From positions 19,020-83,019 of the forward strand of contig JBGPHC010000019.1 in the NCBI GenBank assembly GCA_041484195.1: DNA of 64,000 nucleotides, given 5' to 3'. Below are positions 16,018-26,704 of this stretch, piece by piece. A program made the position numbers and the translations under genes. The notes beneath the pieces were generated by a model. The model was given only the letters and a program-made list of their open reading frames with translations. It was not told the DNA's origin and did not search any database. This DNA comes from PSRI01 sp041484195. GTDB taxonomy: Bacteria; Bacteroidota; Bacteroidia; Chitinophagales; Chitinophagaceae. Numbering within the stretch: position 1 is the stretch's first letter; each line of letters starts with the position of its first letter.

Positions 16018-16509
16018 ATGAAGGAGATTATCCTGCAATTTGCCGCCTATACTTCCTGGGCGAATCAAAAAATGACAGAAAGCATACTCTTGTTGAATCC
16101 TGCTCTCCATGATCAACCTGTTGCCAGTAGTTTTCCCAGCCTTTATTTGACTTTAGCTCATGTGTTGCATGCAGGAACAATTTGGTGGCAAAGGTTTAAC
16201 CCTGATGAAATTGAAATGAGATCTGCTTCGAGTTCCAAACTTTCTATGAATGAATTGGCAGATGAGATTAGGAACCTGGACAAGAAATGGGAAGAATGGA
16301 TCTCAGAGGCATCGGAAGAAGACTTGCGACGGCTTTTGCACTTTACAACTGCCCGTGGGGAATCCTTTCATCAACCCATTTACGAATTGCTCATGCACTT
16401 ATTCAACCATGCTACCTATCATCGCGGACAATTGGTTACCATCATGAGGTCTCTCGGCCTGGAAAATATACCTAAAACTGATTTCATCATTTTTGTAAGA
16501 GGTCAGTAA
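16018..16509 (+). CDS. DinB/YfiT-like metalloprotein
   Basis: A 163-residue four-helix-bundle protein of the DinB superfamily. The expected metal triad is visible: His in LTLAHVLHAGTIWWQ and the pair in LFNHATYHRGQL near the C-terminus. FAAYTSWANQKM at the N-terminus is the usual helix-one motif. Family members include thiol-dependent transferases and DNA-damage-induced proteins; no substrate can be inferred. The ATG at 16018 was preferred to one at 16003 because homologues start next to the first helix; both are possible. Confidence 0.85.
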   Translation: MKEIILQFAAYTSWANQKMTESILLLNPALHDQPVASSFPSLYLTLAHVLHAGTIWWQRFNPDEIEMRSASSSKLSMNELADEIRNLDKKWEEWISEASEEDLRRLLHFTTARGESFHQPIYELLMHLFNHATYHRGQLVTIMRSLGLENIPKTDFIIFVRGQ

Positions 16510-16622
16510 ATACAATGACCTTAATGCAGCCACTGCACTTAAGCAGTAATGCCAGAAGATGGCCTTGATTCATAGTATTAATTCAAACCTGGATCGCTCA
16601 TATTTTCTGGTAATCCAGATTT

Positions 16623-17615
16623 TCAATAGGCCCATTTTATCAGGGTTGCGCCCCAGGTAAAGCCTCCGCCAAAAGCTGAAAGCACCAGATTGTCGCCCTT
16701 CCTGAGTTTATTCTCCCACTCCCAAAGACATAGTGGAATGGTGCCAGCGGTAGTGTTGCCGAATCGCTGAATGTTCAGCATCACTTTATCGTATGAAAGA
16801 CCCATCCGCTCGGCAGTGGCATCTATGATTCGTTTATTTGCCTGATGAGGAACCAGCCAGGCCACATCATCTGCGGTTAGGCCATTCCGTTGCATCAGTT
16901 CAAAGCTTACGTCAGCCATTCCTTTAACTGCAAATTTAAAAACCGCCTGTCCTTCCTGATAGATATAATGTTCTTTATTAGTGACCGTTTCTATGGAGGG
17001 AGGCTTAAGCGATCCTCCTGCTTTCATGTGTAAGTGCTGGCATCCTGCACCATCACTTCTCAAAATACTGTCCAGAACTCCATTTCCTTCATTACCGGGT
17101 TCCAATAACACAGCTCCGGCACCATCGCCAAAAATGATGCATGTTGCCCGATCACTATAATCCACGATGGAACTCATTTTATCTGCACCTACTACCACTA
17201 CCTTTTTGTAGCGTCCACTTTCCACCAGGGTTGCGCCTGTTGTGAGTGCATAAAGAAAGCCGGAACAAGCCGCGGCAAGATCAAACCCCCAGGCGTTTTT
17301 CGCTCCTAATTTGTGGCATGCCAGGTTAGCTGTTGATGGGAAGAACATATCAGGTGTAACCGTACCTACTATCAGGCAGTCGATTTCTTCAGGACCGATG
17401 CCTCTTTTTTCCAAAAGATTCTGTACGCAGGGAACCACCAGGTCTGATGTGCCCACACCCTGGCCAGTCAATATTCTTCGCTCTTCAATGCCTGTTCGGG
17501 TACGGATCCATTCGTCTTTTGTATCCACCATTTTTTCCAATGCAGCATTCGTTAGCCTGTATTCCGGAACATATCCACCAACGGCCGTAATAGCCGCAGT
17601 TATTTTTTCGCTCAT
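16623..17615 (-). CDS. fabH: 3-oxoacyl-ACP synthase III (KAS III)
   Basis: The enzyme condenses an acyl-CoA starter with malonyl-ACP to start fatty acid synthesis; in Bacteroidota it often uses branched starters. The 330-residue protein has the full catalytic triad: Cys in AAACSGFLYAL (about residue 115), His in VPHQANKRII and Asn in FGNTTAGTIPL. The N-terminal KDEWIRTRTGIEERR and C-terminal SAFGGGFTWGATLIKW are standard. The gene is divergent from ruvA across a 343-bp spacer. Confidence 0.96.
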   Translation of the reverse strand: MSEKITAAITAVGGYVPEYRLTNAALEKMVDTKDEWIRTRTGIEERRILTGQGVGTSDLVVPCVQNLLEKRGIGPEEIDCLIVGTVTPDMFFPSTANLACHKLGAKNAWGFDLAAACSGFLYALTTGATLVESGRYKKVVVVGADKMSSIVDYSDRATCIIFGDGAGAVLLEPGNEGNGVLDSILRSDGAGCQHLHMKAGGSLKPPSIETVTNKEHYIYQEGQAVFKFAVKGMADVSFELMQRNGLTADDVAWLVPHQANKRIIDATAERMGLSYDKVMLNIQRFGNTTAGTIPLCLWEWENKLRKGDNLVLSAFGGGFTWGATLIKWAY

Positions 17616-17958
17616 TTTTTAGCATTGAGGTTTAAATTCGGGCACGAAATTACAATTCTCGGGATAAATCCGGATAAAGCACCATGAATCCTGATTTCTT
17701 GCTTCCTATTGAGCCTTCAAACTTAAATTCAATCAATTTTTTCGTTGGTTTATAATGTGGAACTCATGGCCTCCAAGTATTAAATACAATTTGAAGATGG
17801 CTGGCTCATATCTGCTCCAGGCTTGGGCTTCACCGAAAACCGGTGACCATTATCTGACCTTTCTAAACAGTCAGGCTGATAATGGGCTTATGACTCTTCA
17901 TTCCAATTCTCTCCTCCTCAGGACAAGTTCCTTTATATTTGTTTTTTTTTATCACAAA
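17616..17958. other. Divergent intergenic region between fabH and ruvA
   Basis: No gene was seen. An open frame runs through the right half into ruvA but lacks protein character and precedes the canonical RuvA start MIAFLTGKF. The fabH side has a TAATTTCG-like -7 on the minus strand near 17650; the ruvA side has TATATTTG at 17934-17941. Confidence 0.55.
17934..17941 (+). promoter_or_regulatory. Promoter -7 element (TATATTTG) of ruvA
   Basis: An exact TAnnTTTG match 17 bp before the ruvA ATG at 17959, followed by a T-run. It supports the ATG at 17959 and probably drives ruvA together with sprA. Confidence 0.55.
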
Positions 17959-18543
17959 ATGATAGCATTCTTAACCGGCAAATTTGTATATAAAACCCCT
18001 GCGGTTGTACATGTGGATGTAAATGGAGTGGGATACGAAGTCCAGGTAAGCCTTAACACCTATTCCAAAATAAGTGGACTGGAGGTGGGGACCTTATATA
18101 CCTATCTTCAGGTGAAGGAGGATGGGCATACCCTGTATGGGTTTTTTGATACGGCAGAAAAAGCTATGTTTGTCCAGATCATCGGCATCAATGGGGTAGG
18201 TGCAGCAACAGCCAGAATGATGTTGTCTTCCATGCATCCGGGGGATTTGGCGAAGGCCATTCTGACGGGCAATATTAAACAACTTGAAAGCATCAAGGGT
18301 ATTGGCAGGAAAACAGCCGAACGTATAGTCCTTGAATTGAAAGATAAATTGAACAAAAATTTTGGTGAAACCTCAAGTTCTGCCCTCATATACAATAGTT
18401 TGGAGCAGGATGCGTTAAATGCTCTGGTAGCTTTGGGCATAGCCCGGAACACTGCCGAAAATGCAATAAAAAAAGCATCTGCATCCGCTCCCTCCGATGA
18501 AAACCTTGAACAATTAATCAAAAAAGCCCTGCAGTTTATTTGA
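17959..18543 (+). CDS. ruvA: Holliday junction DNA helicase subunit RuvA
   Basis: RuvA tetramers bind Holliday junctions and recruit the RuvB motor. The 194-residue protein has the N-terminal OB-fold (MIAFLTGKFVYKTPAVVHVDVNGVGYEV), a central pair of helix-hairpin-helix motifs (INGVGAATARMML and IKGIGRKTAERIVLELKDKL) and the C-terminal RuvB-binding domain (DALNALVALGIARNTAENAI). The length is typical. The stop lies 35 bp before sprA, so co-transcription is likely; the ruvA-sprA arrangement is also known from flavobacteria. Confidence 0.96.
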   Translation: MIAFLTGKFVYKTPAVVHVDVNGVGYEVQVSLNTYSKISGLEVGTLYTYLQVKEDGHTLYGFFDTAEKAMFVQIIGINGVGAATARMMLSSMHPGDLAKAILTGNIKQLESIKGIGRKTAERIVLELKDKLNKNFGETSSSALIYNSLEQDALNALVALGIARNTAENAIKKASASAPSDENLEQLIKKALQFI

Positions 18544-18578
18544 GTTGAACTCTACCCATTAAACAAGACGGAGAAAAA

Positions 18579-21500
18579 TTGACTTTAAAGTACCTGAAGA
18601 TATCCTTCATTACAGTTTGTATTGCGGCAGGGCTACTCTTGTCCCTGCCTGCATTGGCGCTACCTCATCCGGCTCCTGGATACTACCAGGAAAGAGATAC
18701 CGGCCTGCCTGCTAAGAAGGATACATTGAGATTCCCTATTGAAGACAGGCGTGGTGACCCATTCAGTTATCCCAAAAAGAATGTTTTTGATCTCAAAGAT
18801 CCCTCCAATATAAAGGATTCCATTATTTATGATCCCAGGGAAAAGCAATATTATATCATCGAAAAAATTGGGAACAATTATTACCGGAAGCCAACCTATC
18901 TCACTTTTGACGAATTTTTGAGGCTACAATCTCAAAAACAGGAAAATGATTATTTCAGATCCAGAGCTAATACTATCAGCCTGCTGAACCGTTCTTTGTT
19001 ACGCCCCAAATTGCAGGCAGACAGCGATCTTTTTAACCGTTTGTTTGGGAATGGCAAAGTGGATATTCGTCCACAGGGTAACGTGACCGTAACCACTGGT
19101 TACCAGGGTCAGAATATCAAGAATCCCACCTTGCCGGAAAGGGCGCGTAAGAACGGAGGATTTGATTTTGACATGGGCGCCAATATCAACGTGATTGGAA
19201 GTGTGGGCGATAAACTTAAATTGCCCATCAGTTATAATACTACTTCAACTTTTGATTGGGAGAATCAACTCAAGCTCGAATATACAGGGAGGGACGATGA
19301 GATCATCAAGAAGATCGAGATGGGAAACACTTCCTTCGCATCCAAAGGCAGCCTGATTCCCGGCGCTCAATCCCTGTTTGGAATAAAGACGCAATTGCAA
19401 TTTGGGGAATTGTATGTCACCAGTGTATTCGCCACGCAAAAATCCCAGCGTCAATCCAAAGCATTGCAGGGTGGTGCATCCACCTCACAGATTTCTGTGA
19501 GGGCGGATGACTATGACGAAAATCGCAATTTCCTCCTGGCTCAATACTTTCGCGATCACTACAACAGCGCCATGAAGAATCTTCCTGTGGTCACTTCGCA
19601 GGTACAAGTTTTAAGGATGGAAGTATGGGTCACCAACAGAACCGGCGCCACAGTTGATACCAGGGATATTGTTGGACTAATGGACCTGGGAGAGAATACG
19701 CCTTATGGACCCTGGATTGGAACTGGTAGCAATTTGTCCAGTAATAACGCTAATAACCTTTATTCAACCATTCTCGGAAATCCAGCTTCCCGTGAACCCG
19801 CTTCAGCGGTAAGCACTCTGGTTGGCATGGGTCTTCGACAGGTCCAGGATTTTGAAAAGACCTATGCGCGCAAACTGGATTCTTCTCAATATACCTACAA
19901 TAAGCAGGTGGGATATCTATCCCTGAGGGCTCCATTGCAGTCCGATGAAGTGCTGGCGGTTGCATTCCAATACACGTACAATGGCAGGGTTTACCAGGTG
20001 GGCGAATTTTCACAGGATGTCCCGGTAGATTCGAGTTCAGGAGTGCAAAAAGTCTTGTTCCTGAAATTATTGAAAGCGACGTCTGCCAGGACCAATCTGC
20101 CGATCTGGAAATTGATGATGAAGAATATTTACACGCTGAAGAGTGATAACGGCGATTATCTCACTTCCCTTGATCCGGTGGGATTTCAATTGAATGTGAT
20201 GTATGAGGAACCGGGAGGCGGAGTGAAAAGGTACCTTCCTGAAGGGAACCAGGCCGGCGTTCCATTGTTAACGCTTTTGAATTTGGACAGGCTGAATAAC
20301 CAGGCAGACCCGCAGCCGGACGGAGTATTTGACTACCTGGAAGGATTTACTGTAGTCTCCAATCAGGCCCAGATCATATTCCCCGTATTGGAGCCATTTG
20401 GAAGGGACCTTGAATTCGCATTCAATGATCCCACATTGCGTCAGAAATATATTTATTATCCACTCTATGATACCATTAAGGCTATCGCGCAAACCTATGC
20501 GAACCTGGACCGCTTTGTAATGAAGGGCGTCGCTAAATCGACCGGAGTGCAATCGGAGATATCACTCAACGCATTCAATATACCCCAGGGCTCTGTAACG
20601 GTCACGGGTGGTGGCAGAACTTTGCAGGAGAATGTGGACTACGTGATTGATTACAATCTGGGAACACTGAAAATCATCAACCAGGCAATATTGAATTCCG
20701 GGATTCCAGTGAATGTGCAGTTTGAAAACCAGGCTACTTACGGTTTGCAACAACGAAATTACCTGGGATTGCGAATGGATTACCTGGCCAATAAGCACCT
20801 TTCGCTGGGTGCCACGGCCGTGAGGCTGAGTGAAAGACCCTATTTCACCAAAATGAATTATGGCGAGGATCCGATAAGAAATACTATGCTGGGCGCTGAT
20901 TTCAGCTACCACAATGAGATCCCCCGACTGAACAGGCTCCTGGATAAATTGCCATTCTATACGCCGCAGGGAACATCCAGCATTACGGCATTTGGAGAAG
21001 CTGCCAAGATGGATCCTGGTCATCCTCCCCAAATAGGAAAGGGCAGGAATGGGCTGATCTATATCGATGATTTTGAAGGTAGCAAGGCCAGCATTGACCT
21101 ACGCTTTCCACTGATCAGTTGGGCACTGGCGAGCACACCTTCCGGAGCAACAGACAAACTTGGGAATCTGCTTTTCCCGGAAGCGGATCTTTACAACGAC
21201 CTGAGTTATGGAATGAATCGCGCAAAACTGGCCTGGTACAATATTGAACCCGTCCTGCAGGAAAAGAAAAATTCGAGTAACCCTTTGCGTAATAACCTGG
21301 CAGAATTGTCCGACCCAAGAGTCAGGGCCGTATCCAATGCGGAAATTTTCCCGGAAAGGACGCCCGATTTCGGTCAGAATCAATTAGTGACATTCGACCT
21401 CGCCTATTATCCTACGGATAAGGGGCCCTATAATTACAGTGTCAATAATGTTGATGCCAATGGTAAGTTGTTAAATCCAAAAACGAGATGGGGAGGCCTG

Positions 21501-24500
21501 ATGAGGGCGATTGACCAGACTGATTTTGAAACCAGCAATATTGAATTCATTGAATTCTGGCTATTGGATCCATTCATAAAGAATACTGACCCGGCTGGTG
21601 GAGAACTGTATTTTAATCTGGGCAATGTGTCGGAAGATATTTTGAAGGATTCCAGAAGGTTCTATGAAAACGGATTGCCCACACCTAAGATTCCGGCTCA
21701 AACGGACACTTCGATATGGGGGAAGGCGCCCAGGAATCCCACACAGGTGACCCAGGCCTTCAGCAACGACCCGGCGGATCGTCCTTTCCAGGATGTGGGA
21801 TTAGACGGTGAAAACGACGATAGTGAAAGAGTGTCCAGAGCTCAATATCTCAATGACCTGCAGTCCACTTTCGGAGCGGGCTCAAAGGCTTACCAGGATG
21901 CAGAAGAGGATCCTTCGGCCGATAATTTCCGTTACTATCGCGATCCCGCATACGACGATCAGGGAACCGGCATATTGGGCCGGTATAAGAATTTTAACAG
22001 CCCCCAGGGTAATTCGCCGGTTTCGTCAGCAAATTCCCAATTTTCTTCTGCCGCAACTCTGTATCCCGACGCGGAAGATCTGAATCATGACAATACACTC
22101 AATGAGAATGAAGAATATTTCCAATACCGCGTTGAAATAAAGCCTTCCGCGGATCCGGAAATGCAAATCGGACAGAATTTCATAGTGGATAGAAAAGTAG
22201 TGGGTGTTCAATTGGCCGATGGCTCAAAGGAAAACCAAACATGGTACCAGTTTCGTATCCCCATAAATGAATATGATAAGAAAGTCGGCAATATTCCTGA
22301 TTTCAAATCCATTCGATTTATCCGCATGTTTCTTACCGGATTCCAGGATTCAACAGTGATGCGCTTTGCAAAGCTCGACCTGGTGCGGAATCAATGGAGG
22401 CGCTTTACCTACGACCTGGACACGGCGGGACAATACAAACCCATTGATGTAAACGGCCCCACCAGTTTTAATGTGAGCGCGGTAAATATTGAAGAGAATG
22501 ACAAGCGCCAACCCATTCCATATATTATTCCACCCGGTATTGAAAGGGTACAATCGCTGAGCAATGGCGGGATCAACATCCTCCAAAATGAACAATCCAT
22601 GAGTCTGCAGATCTGTAATCTGCCGGACGGTGAAGCAAGGAGCGTATTTAAGACATTTAATCTCGACCTGAGACAGTACCGCAGATTATTGATGTTTCTG
22701 CATGCCGAAAGCGTTGCCGGGCAGCCTCCGGTGGATGGGAAAATTGACGCGGTGATCAGAATCGGGAATGATTTTATCAGTAATTTCTATGAAATCAGAA
22801 TCCCTATAAAGGTGACGCCACTTGGTCTGGGTATTTATGCCGACACTACGGTGTGGCCGGCACAAAATAATCTCGATTTTGACCTGGGTACCCTGGAACA
22901 GGTGAAGGCCGAAAGAAATCTTCAATTATTCAATCCTAATAATATCTATCATAAAGTGGTGGATGGCAGAACCTATTCCGTCATTGGGAATCCAAACCTG
23001 GGAGAAGTGAAAGGAATATTGATAGGAGTGGAAAACCCTAAGGACCTTACGGCCGCACCAGTATGTTCGGAGGTTTGGATTGACGAATTGAGGCTTGCTG
23101 AGCTGGATGAAAAGGGAGGATGGGCCTCATTGGGCAGAATGGATCTCAACCTGGCCGACCTGGGGAATCTCACCATATCCGCCAACACACATTCTGTAGG
23201 TTTTGGAACACTGGAACAGGGCGTCAATGAAAGAGCCAAGGATAATTTCGTGCAGATTGATGCGGCCACAAATTTGCAATTGGGTAAACTCCTGCCGAAA
23301 AGTCTGGGCCTGGAGATTCCATTCTACGCCAGTTATTCGCAAACTACCAGCACACCGGAATTTGACCCTTATGACCAGGACATTAAATTGACGGACAAAA
23401 TCAAGACGGCCACCAATACCAAGGAGAAGGACTCCATCAGGACCAGCGCTATTGACATCACCACCATCAAGACCATCAATTTCACCAATGTGCGAAAGAC
23501 CCAACCTGCAGGCAAGAAGCAGAGGATATGGAGTATTTCCAATTTTGACCTGAGCTATTCCTATACTTCCATTCAGCAGCACAACCCCCTGATTGAAAAC
23601 AACGAGATTAAAAAATACAGGGGTGGCGTGGGATATAACTATATAGGACAGGCGAAACCCTGGGAACCTTTCAGGAAATTGATAAAGGCCAAGACGCGAT
23701 GGCTCGACCTGATCAAGGATTTTAATATCAACTTTACACCCTCTCTTATCGGCGTAAGATGGGATGTTAACAGGCAATTTGGCGCCCTGCGGCCGAGAGA
23801 GGTTTATGTTCCTGGAACATTGCCGGACACTTTCAAAATACCCGAGACCTACGATAAGTTCTTCACATTCGACAGGCGTTACAGCTACAGGTGGGATTTG
23901 AGCAGGTCCTTCAATTTTGATTTTGAGGCCGTCAATAATTCCCGTATGGATGAGCCCGCCGGAAGGTTGGATTCGAAGGCCAAGAAAGATACCGTCAGGA
24001 ATAATTTCCTAAAGGGTGGCCGAAATGTGCTGTATAACCAACGTGCGGATTTTACCTACAATCTGCCAACTGCTAAATTCCCGTTACTCGATTGGACCAC
24101 GGCATCATTGACGTATAAGACTACCTATAGCTGGATAGGAGCCTCCCGTTTGGCCATCAGCCTTGGAAATGCTATTCAGAACAGCAACGCAAAAGCAGCA
24201 ACCGTTGCTCTTGATTTAAACCGTCTGTACAGCAAATTCAGAATATTGCGCGCAATAGATCAGCGCGGCGCTCCCGGGGTTACCCAGCTACCCAAAGTGA
24301 TTCCGCCTTTGCCCGGCGATCCCCGCGCGAAAACGGATACCACGAAAAATAAAAATCAAAAACCAAAAAAAGATCCGAATAAATTACCTGTACTGAACGG
24401 GTTTACTAAAACTATAGGAAAAATATTGACATCTTTAAAACAAGTCACTTTTAACTATAGTGACGGTGCTACCACTTTTCTCCCGGGATATACAGACAGC

Positions 24501-25829
24501 ACCAAATTCCTCGGGCAGAACTGGAATAGTATGGCACCCGGACTCGATTTTGTTTTCGGGCGACAGCCAGACAGCAATTGGCTCAACCGAGCGGCAGGCG
24601 TGGGTCTCATTACACGGGATACACTACAGAATAACCTGTTCAGACAAACGTACGACCAGCAATTCAATGGCAACGCTCAAATGGAACCGTTCAGGGACTT
24701 GCATATAGACCTTAACCTTACCAAGACTTTCAGCAAGACCTACAGCGAATTGTTCAGGGATACTTCATTCGGGAGCGGCAAATTCAGTCATCTTAATCCA
24801 TACGCAGGAGGGGGATTTAGTGTCAGCTATATTTCATTCCAGACCTTGTTCAGAAAATTTAATCCAAATACGATCAGTGAAACTTTCAAGCAATTTCAGA
24901 ATAACAGGGAGATCCTTTCTGCCAGGTTGGGGAAGCTCAATCCCTATAGTCAGGTAGTGGGCAGCGATGGTTATTATCAGGGTTATGGAAGATATGCCCA
25001 GGACGTGCTGATTCCGGCATTCATCGCCGCCTATACCGATAAGGATCCAAATTCTGTTTCTCTTTTAAAAACGGGAGGCCCTATTGTGAAATCAAATCCA
25101 TTCTCCGGATATCTGCCTAAGCCCAATTGGCGTATTTCGTATTCGGGACTGACCACTATTCCCGGGCTTCAAAAATTATTCACCAGTTTTACGCTGAACC
25201 ATGCATACAACAGTACGCTGAGCATGAATTCATTCAATTCGGCACTGCTATTCCAGGACAGGTTTGCCCTGGGGTATCCTTCGTTCATTGATACGATTTC
25301 AAACAATTTCATTCCTTATTTCCTGGTGCCGAATATCACCATCCAGGAACAGTTCAATCCATTGCTGGGAATTGATTTTTCAATGACCAACCAATTCAGT
25401 TTTCGGTTTGAATATATAAAGAGCCGCACACTAAGCCTGAGCCTTATTGACTACCAACTGAGTGAAGTACGTTCGACAGGGATAAATCTGAATGCATCCT
25501 GGCGAAAGAGGGGATTCCCCCTGCCCTTCAAAGTGAAGATGGGAAGAAAGGAGGCAAGCAGTAAGCTGGAGAACGATATTAAGTTTGTGATGGATTTTAG
25601 CATACGCGATGACGTTACCTCCAACAGCAGGCTGGACCAAAGCAATGCCTTTGCCACGAACGGCCAAAAAGTGATCATCATCAGTCCTTCCATTGACTAT
25701 GTGCTTAGCAACCGTCTGCAGCTCAAACTCTATTTCGATCAGCAAAGGCGGAACCCCTATGTTTCGTCTTCGGCTCCTTCAGTGAATACCAGGGCAGGCC
25801 TGCAGATCACAATCTCACTTGCTCCATAG
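18579..25829 (+). CDS. sprA: T9SS translocon / gliding-motility protein SprA (Sov)
   Basis: SprA forms the giant outer-membrane channel of the type IX secretion system. The 2416-residue length, N-terminal signal peptide (hydrophobic about residues 8-28, ending ALA), and aromatic beta-rich body without other recognisable domains fit this family, as do segments such as DLKDPSNIKDSIIYDPREKQ and PQGNVTVTTGYQGQNIKNP near the N-terminus. The C-terminus ends in strand-like repeats expected of a barrel. The only plausible start is TTG at 18579: the frame is closed by a TGA at 18546 and no ATG precedes the signal peptide. Its place behind ruvA is conserved. The high-copy DPxxD and NP motifs suggest extracellular loops. 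Confidence 0.95.
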   Translation: MTLKYLKISFITVCIAAGLLLSLPALALPHPAPGYYQERDTGLPAKKDTLRFPIEDRRGDPFSYPKKNVFDLKDPSNIKDSIIYDPREKQYYIIEKIGNNYYRKPTYLTFDEFLRLQSQKQENDYFRSRANTISLLNRSLLRPKLQADSDLFNRLFGNGKVDIRPQGNVTVTTGYQGQNIKNPTLPERARKNGGFDFDMGANINVIGSVGDKLKLPISYNTTSTFDWENQLKLEYTGRDDEIIKKIEMGNTSFASKGSLIPGAQSLFGIKTQLQFGELYVTSVFATQKSQRQSKALQGGASTSQISVRADDYDENRNFLLAQYFRDHYNSAMKNLPVVTSQVQVLRMEVWVTNRTGATVDTRDIVGLMDLGENTPYGPWIGTGSNLSSNNANNLYSTILGNPASREPASAVSTLVGMGLRQVQDFEKTYARKLDSSQYTYNKQVGYLSLRAPLQSDEVLAVAFQYTYNGRVYQVGEFSQDVPVDSSSGVQKVLFLKLLKATSARTNLPIWKLMMKNIYTLKSDNGDYLTSLDPVGFQLNVMYEEPGGGVKRYLPEGNQAGVPLLTLLNLDRLNNQADPQPDGVFDYLEGFTVVSNQAQIIFPVLEPFGRDLEFAFNDPTLRQKYIYYPLYDTIKAIAQTYANLDRFVMKGVAKSTGVQSEISLNAFNIPQGSVTVTGGGRTLQENVDYVIDYNLGTLKIINQAILNSGIPVNVQFENQATYGLQQRNYLGLRMDYLANKHLSLGATAVRLSERPYFTKMNYGEDPIRNTMLGADFSYHNEIPRLNRLLDKLPFYTPQGTSSITAFGEAAKMDPGHPPQIGKGRNGLIYIDDFEGSKASIDLRFPLISWALASTPSGATDKLGNLLFPEADLYNDLSYGMNRAKLAWYNIEPVLQEKKNSSNPLRNNLAELSDPRVRAVSNAEIFPERTPDFGQNQLVTFDLAYYPTDKGPYNYSVNNVDANGKLLNPKTRWGGLMRAIDQTDFETSNIEFIEFWLLDPFIKNTDPAGGELYFNLGNVSEDILKDSRRFYENGLPTPKIPAQTDTSIWGKAPRNPTQVTQAFSNDPADRPFQDVGLDGENDDSERVSRAQYLNDLQSTFGAGSKAYQDAEEDPSADNFRYYRDPAYDDQGTGILGRYKNFNSPQGNSPVSSANSQFSSAATLYPDAEDLNHDNTLNENEEYFQYRVEIKPSADPEMQIGQNFIVDRKVVGVQLADGSKENQTWYQFRIPINEYDKKVGNIPDFKSIRFIRMFLTGFQDSTVMRFAKLDLVRNQWRRFTYDLDTAGQYKPIDVNGPTSFNVSAVNIEENDKRQPIPYIIPPGIERVQSLSNGGINILQNEQSMSLQICNLPDGEARSVFKTFNLDLRQYRRLLMFLHAESVAGQPPVDGKIDAVIRIGNDFISNFYEIRIPIKVTPLGLGIYADTTVWPAQNNLDFDLGTLEQVKAERNLQLFNPNNIYHKVVDGRTYSVIGNPNLGEVKGILIGVENPKDLTAAPVCSEVWIDELRLAELDEKGGWASLGRMDLNLADLGNLTISANTHSVGFGTLEQGVNERAKDNFVQIDAATNLQLGKLLPKSLGLEIPFYASYSQTTSTPEFDPYDQDIKLTDKIKTATNTKEKDSIRTSAIDITTIKTINFTNVRKTQPAGKKQRIWSISNFDLSYSYTSIQQHNPLIENNEIKKYRGGVGYNYIGQAKPWEPFRKLIKAKTRWLDLIKDFNINFTPSLIGVRWDVNRQFGALRPREVYVPGTLPDTFKIPETYDKFFTFDRRYSYRWDLSRSFNFDFEAVNNSRMDEPAGRLDSKAKKDTVRNNFLKGGRNVLYNQRADFTYNLPTAKFPLLDWTTASLTYKTTYSWIGASRLAISLGNAIQNSNAKAATVALDLNRLYSKFRILRAIDQRGAPGVTQLPKVIPPLPGDPRAKTDTTKNKNQKPKKDPNKLPVLNGFTKTIGKILTSLKQVTFNYSDGATTFLPGYTDSTKFLGQNWNSMAPGLDFVFGRQPDSNWLNRAAGVGLITRDTLQNNLFRQTYDQQFNGNAQMEPFRDLHIDLNLTKTFSKTYSELFRDTSFGSGKFSHLNPYAGGGFSVSYISFQTLFRKFNPNTISETFKQFQNNREILSARLGKLNPYSQVVGSDGYYQGYGRYAQDVLIPAFIAAYTDKDPNSVSLLKTGGPIVKSNPFSGYLPKPNWRISYSGLTTIPGLQKLFTSFTLNHAYNSTLSMNSFNSALLFQDRFALGYPSFIDTISNNFIPYFLVPNITIQEQFNPLLGIDFSMTNQFSFRFEYIKSRTLSLSLIDYQLSEVRSTGINLNASWRKRGFPLPFKVKMGRKEASSKLENDIKFVMDFSIRDDVTSNSRLDQSNAFATNGQKVIIISPSIDYVLSNRLQLKLYFDQQRRNPYVSSSAPSVNTRAGLQITISLAP

Positions 25830-25977
25830 GCTACTGGATTTTGGTGACCATTCCATCGTTCTAGTCTTCTGACAATACAATTTGTTTTTTCAGAGAGCAG
25901 GAGACCTGTTAATTTTTTGATGAGATTATTCAAGCCGGGTAATGGTACGCCATCGGGGATTTTATTGCAGTGGAAAC

Positions 25978-26005
25978 AAAAATCCCCACCTTGAATGGCG
26001 GGGAT
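25978..26005 (-). terminator. Rho-independent terminator of the 26042-26542 gene
   Basis: On the minus strand ATCCCC (26005-26000) pairs with GGGGAT (25987-25982), with partial stem extension, followed by TTTTT. It lies 37 bp beyond the stop of the small secreted protein. Confidence 0.65.
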
Positions 26006-26041
26006 CAGAGGTTGTGATTTCCAGATCGAATTCGGTTAGAA

Positions 26042-26542
26042 TTATTTATTAAGTGCCTGCGGGTCTGTAGTTTTTTTGAATAGCATCACGTATCCGCAGA
26101 GATTCTTTTTTTGCTTATTGTTTACCTGTACCGGTTTGATCATGTGGTATTCAGACATTTTGGGGATATATGAGTAGCTGATCACATTGCCATCAACATC
26201 GCCCCATCTCTTTTTCTGATACACCACCTGTTTCTCGCTGTAATCATACATTCGCACTTCATAGGTATTTGAATTGATATCGCCGATAAATACAACATGG
26301 TACCAGGTGCCTTCAGTCAGCGGAACAATGATGGGAAGTTCGTATTCGCTCTCCATGGTTACGGAAGCTTCACGCATGACCACAAATCCACCTGCGGCGA
26401 GAAGATGCCTGAGACTGTCGGCTTCTCTTTTGATCATTTCGTTATCGCATGGGCTATTAAGAATATGATCGTCTTGAGCATTCACCGATAAAACTCCGGC
26501 AAAACACAAAGCCAGCATTGAAGCACAGACTGATTTTTTCAT
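26042..26542 (-). CDS. Secreted protein of unknown function, 166 residues
   Basis: I do not recognise the family. A cleavable signal peptide is clear (KK at 2-3, hydrophobic core, cleavage likely after VNA at about residue 22). The mature part has a strand-rich middle (TWYHVVFIGDINSNTYEVRMYDY), two Cys, and a basic C-terminal segment (NNKQKKNLCGYVMLFKK). The export signal and size suggest a periplasmic or surface protein. It is monocistronic, with its own terminator, and convergent with sprA. Confidence 0.75.
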   Translation of the reverse strand: MKKSVCASMLALCFAGVLSVNAQDDHILNSPCDNEMIKREADSLRHLLAAGGFVVMREASVTMESEYELPIIVPLTEGTWYHVVFIGDINSNTYEVRMYDYSEKQVVYQKKRWGDVDGNVISYSYIPKMSEYHMIKPVQVNNKQKKNLCGYVMLFKKTTDPQALNK

Positions 26543-26704
26543 AGATATGAAATTTATAAAGAGAAACGGACAGGGCTGATGATTGGTTGCTCAATGAGTT
26601 TATTTCAGTTCGCACACCTTCAAAAATCCCTTCAAATACTCATTAGGGAATAGTCTTATCCCTGGTTTTGAGACCAGTAATTCAACGCAAATATGCTGCC
26701 GAAA

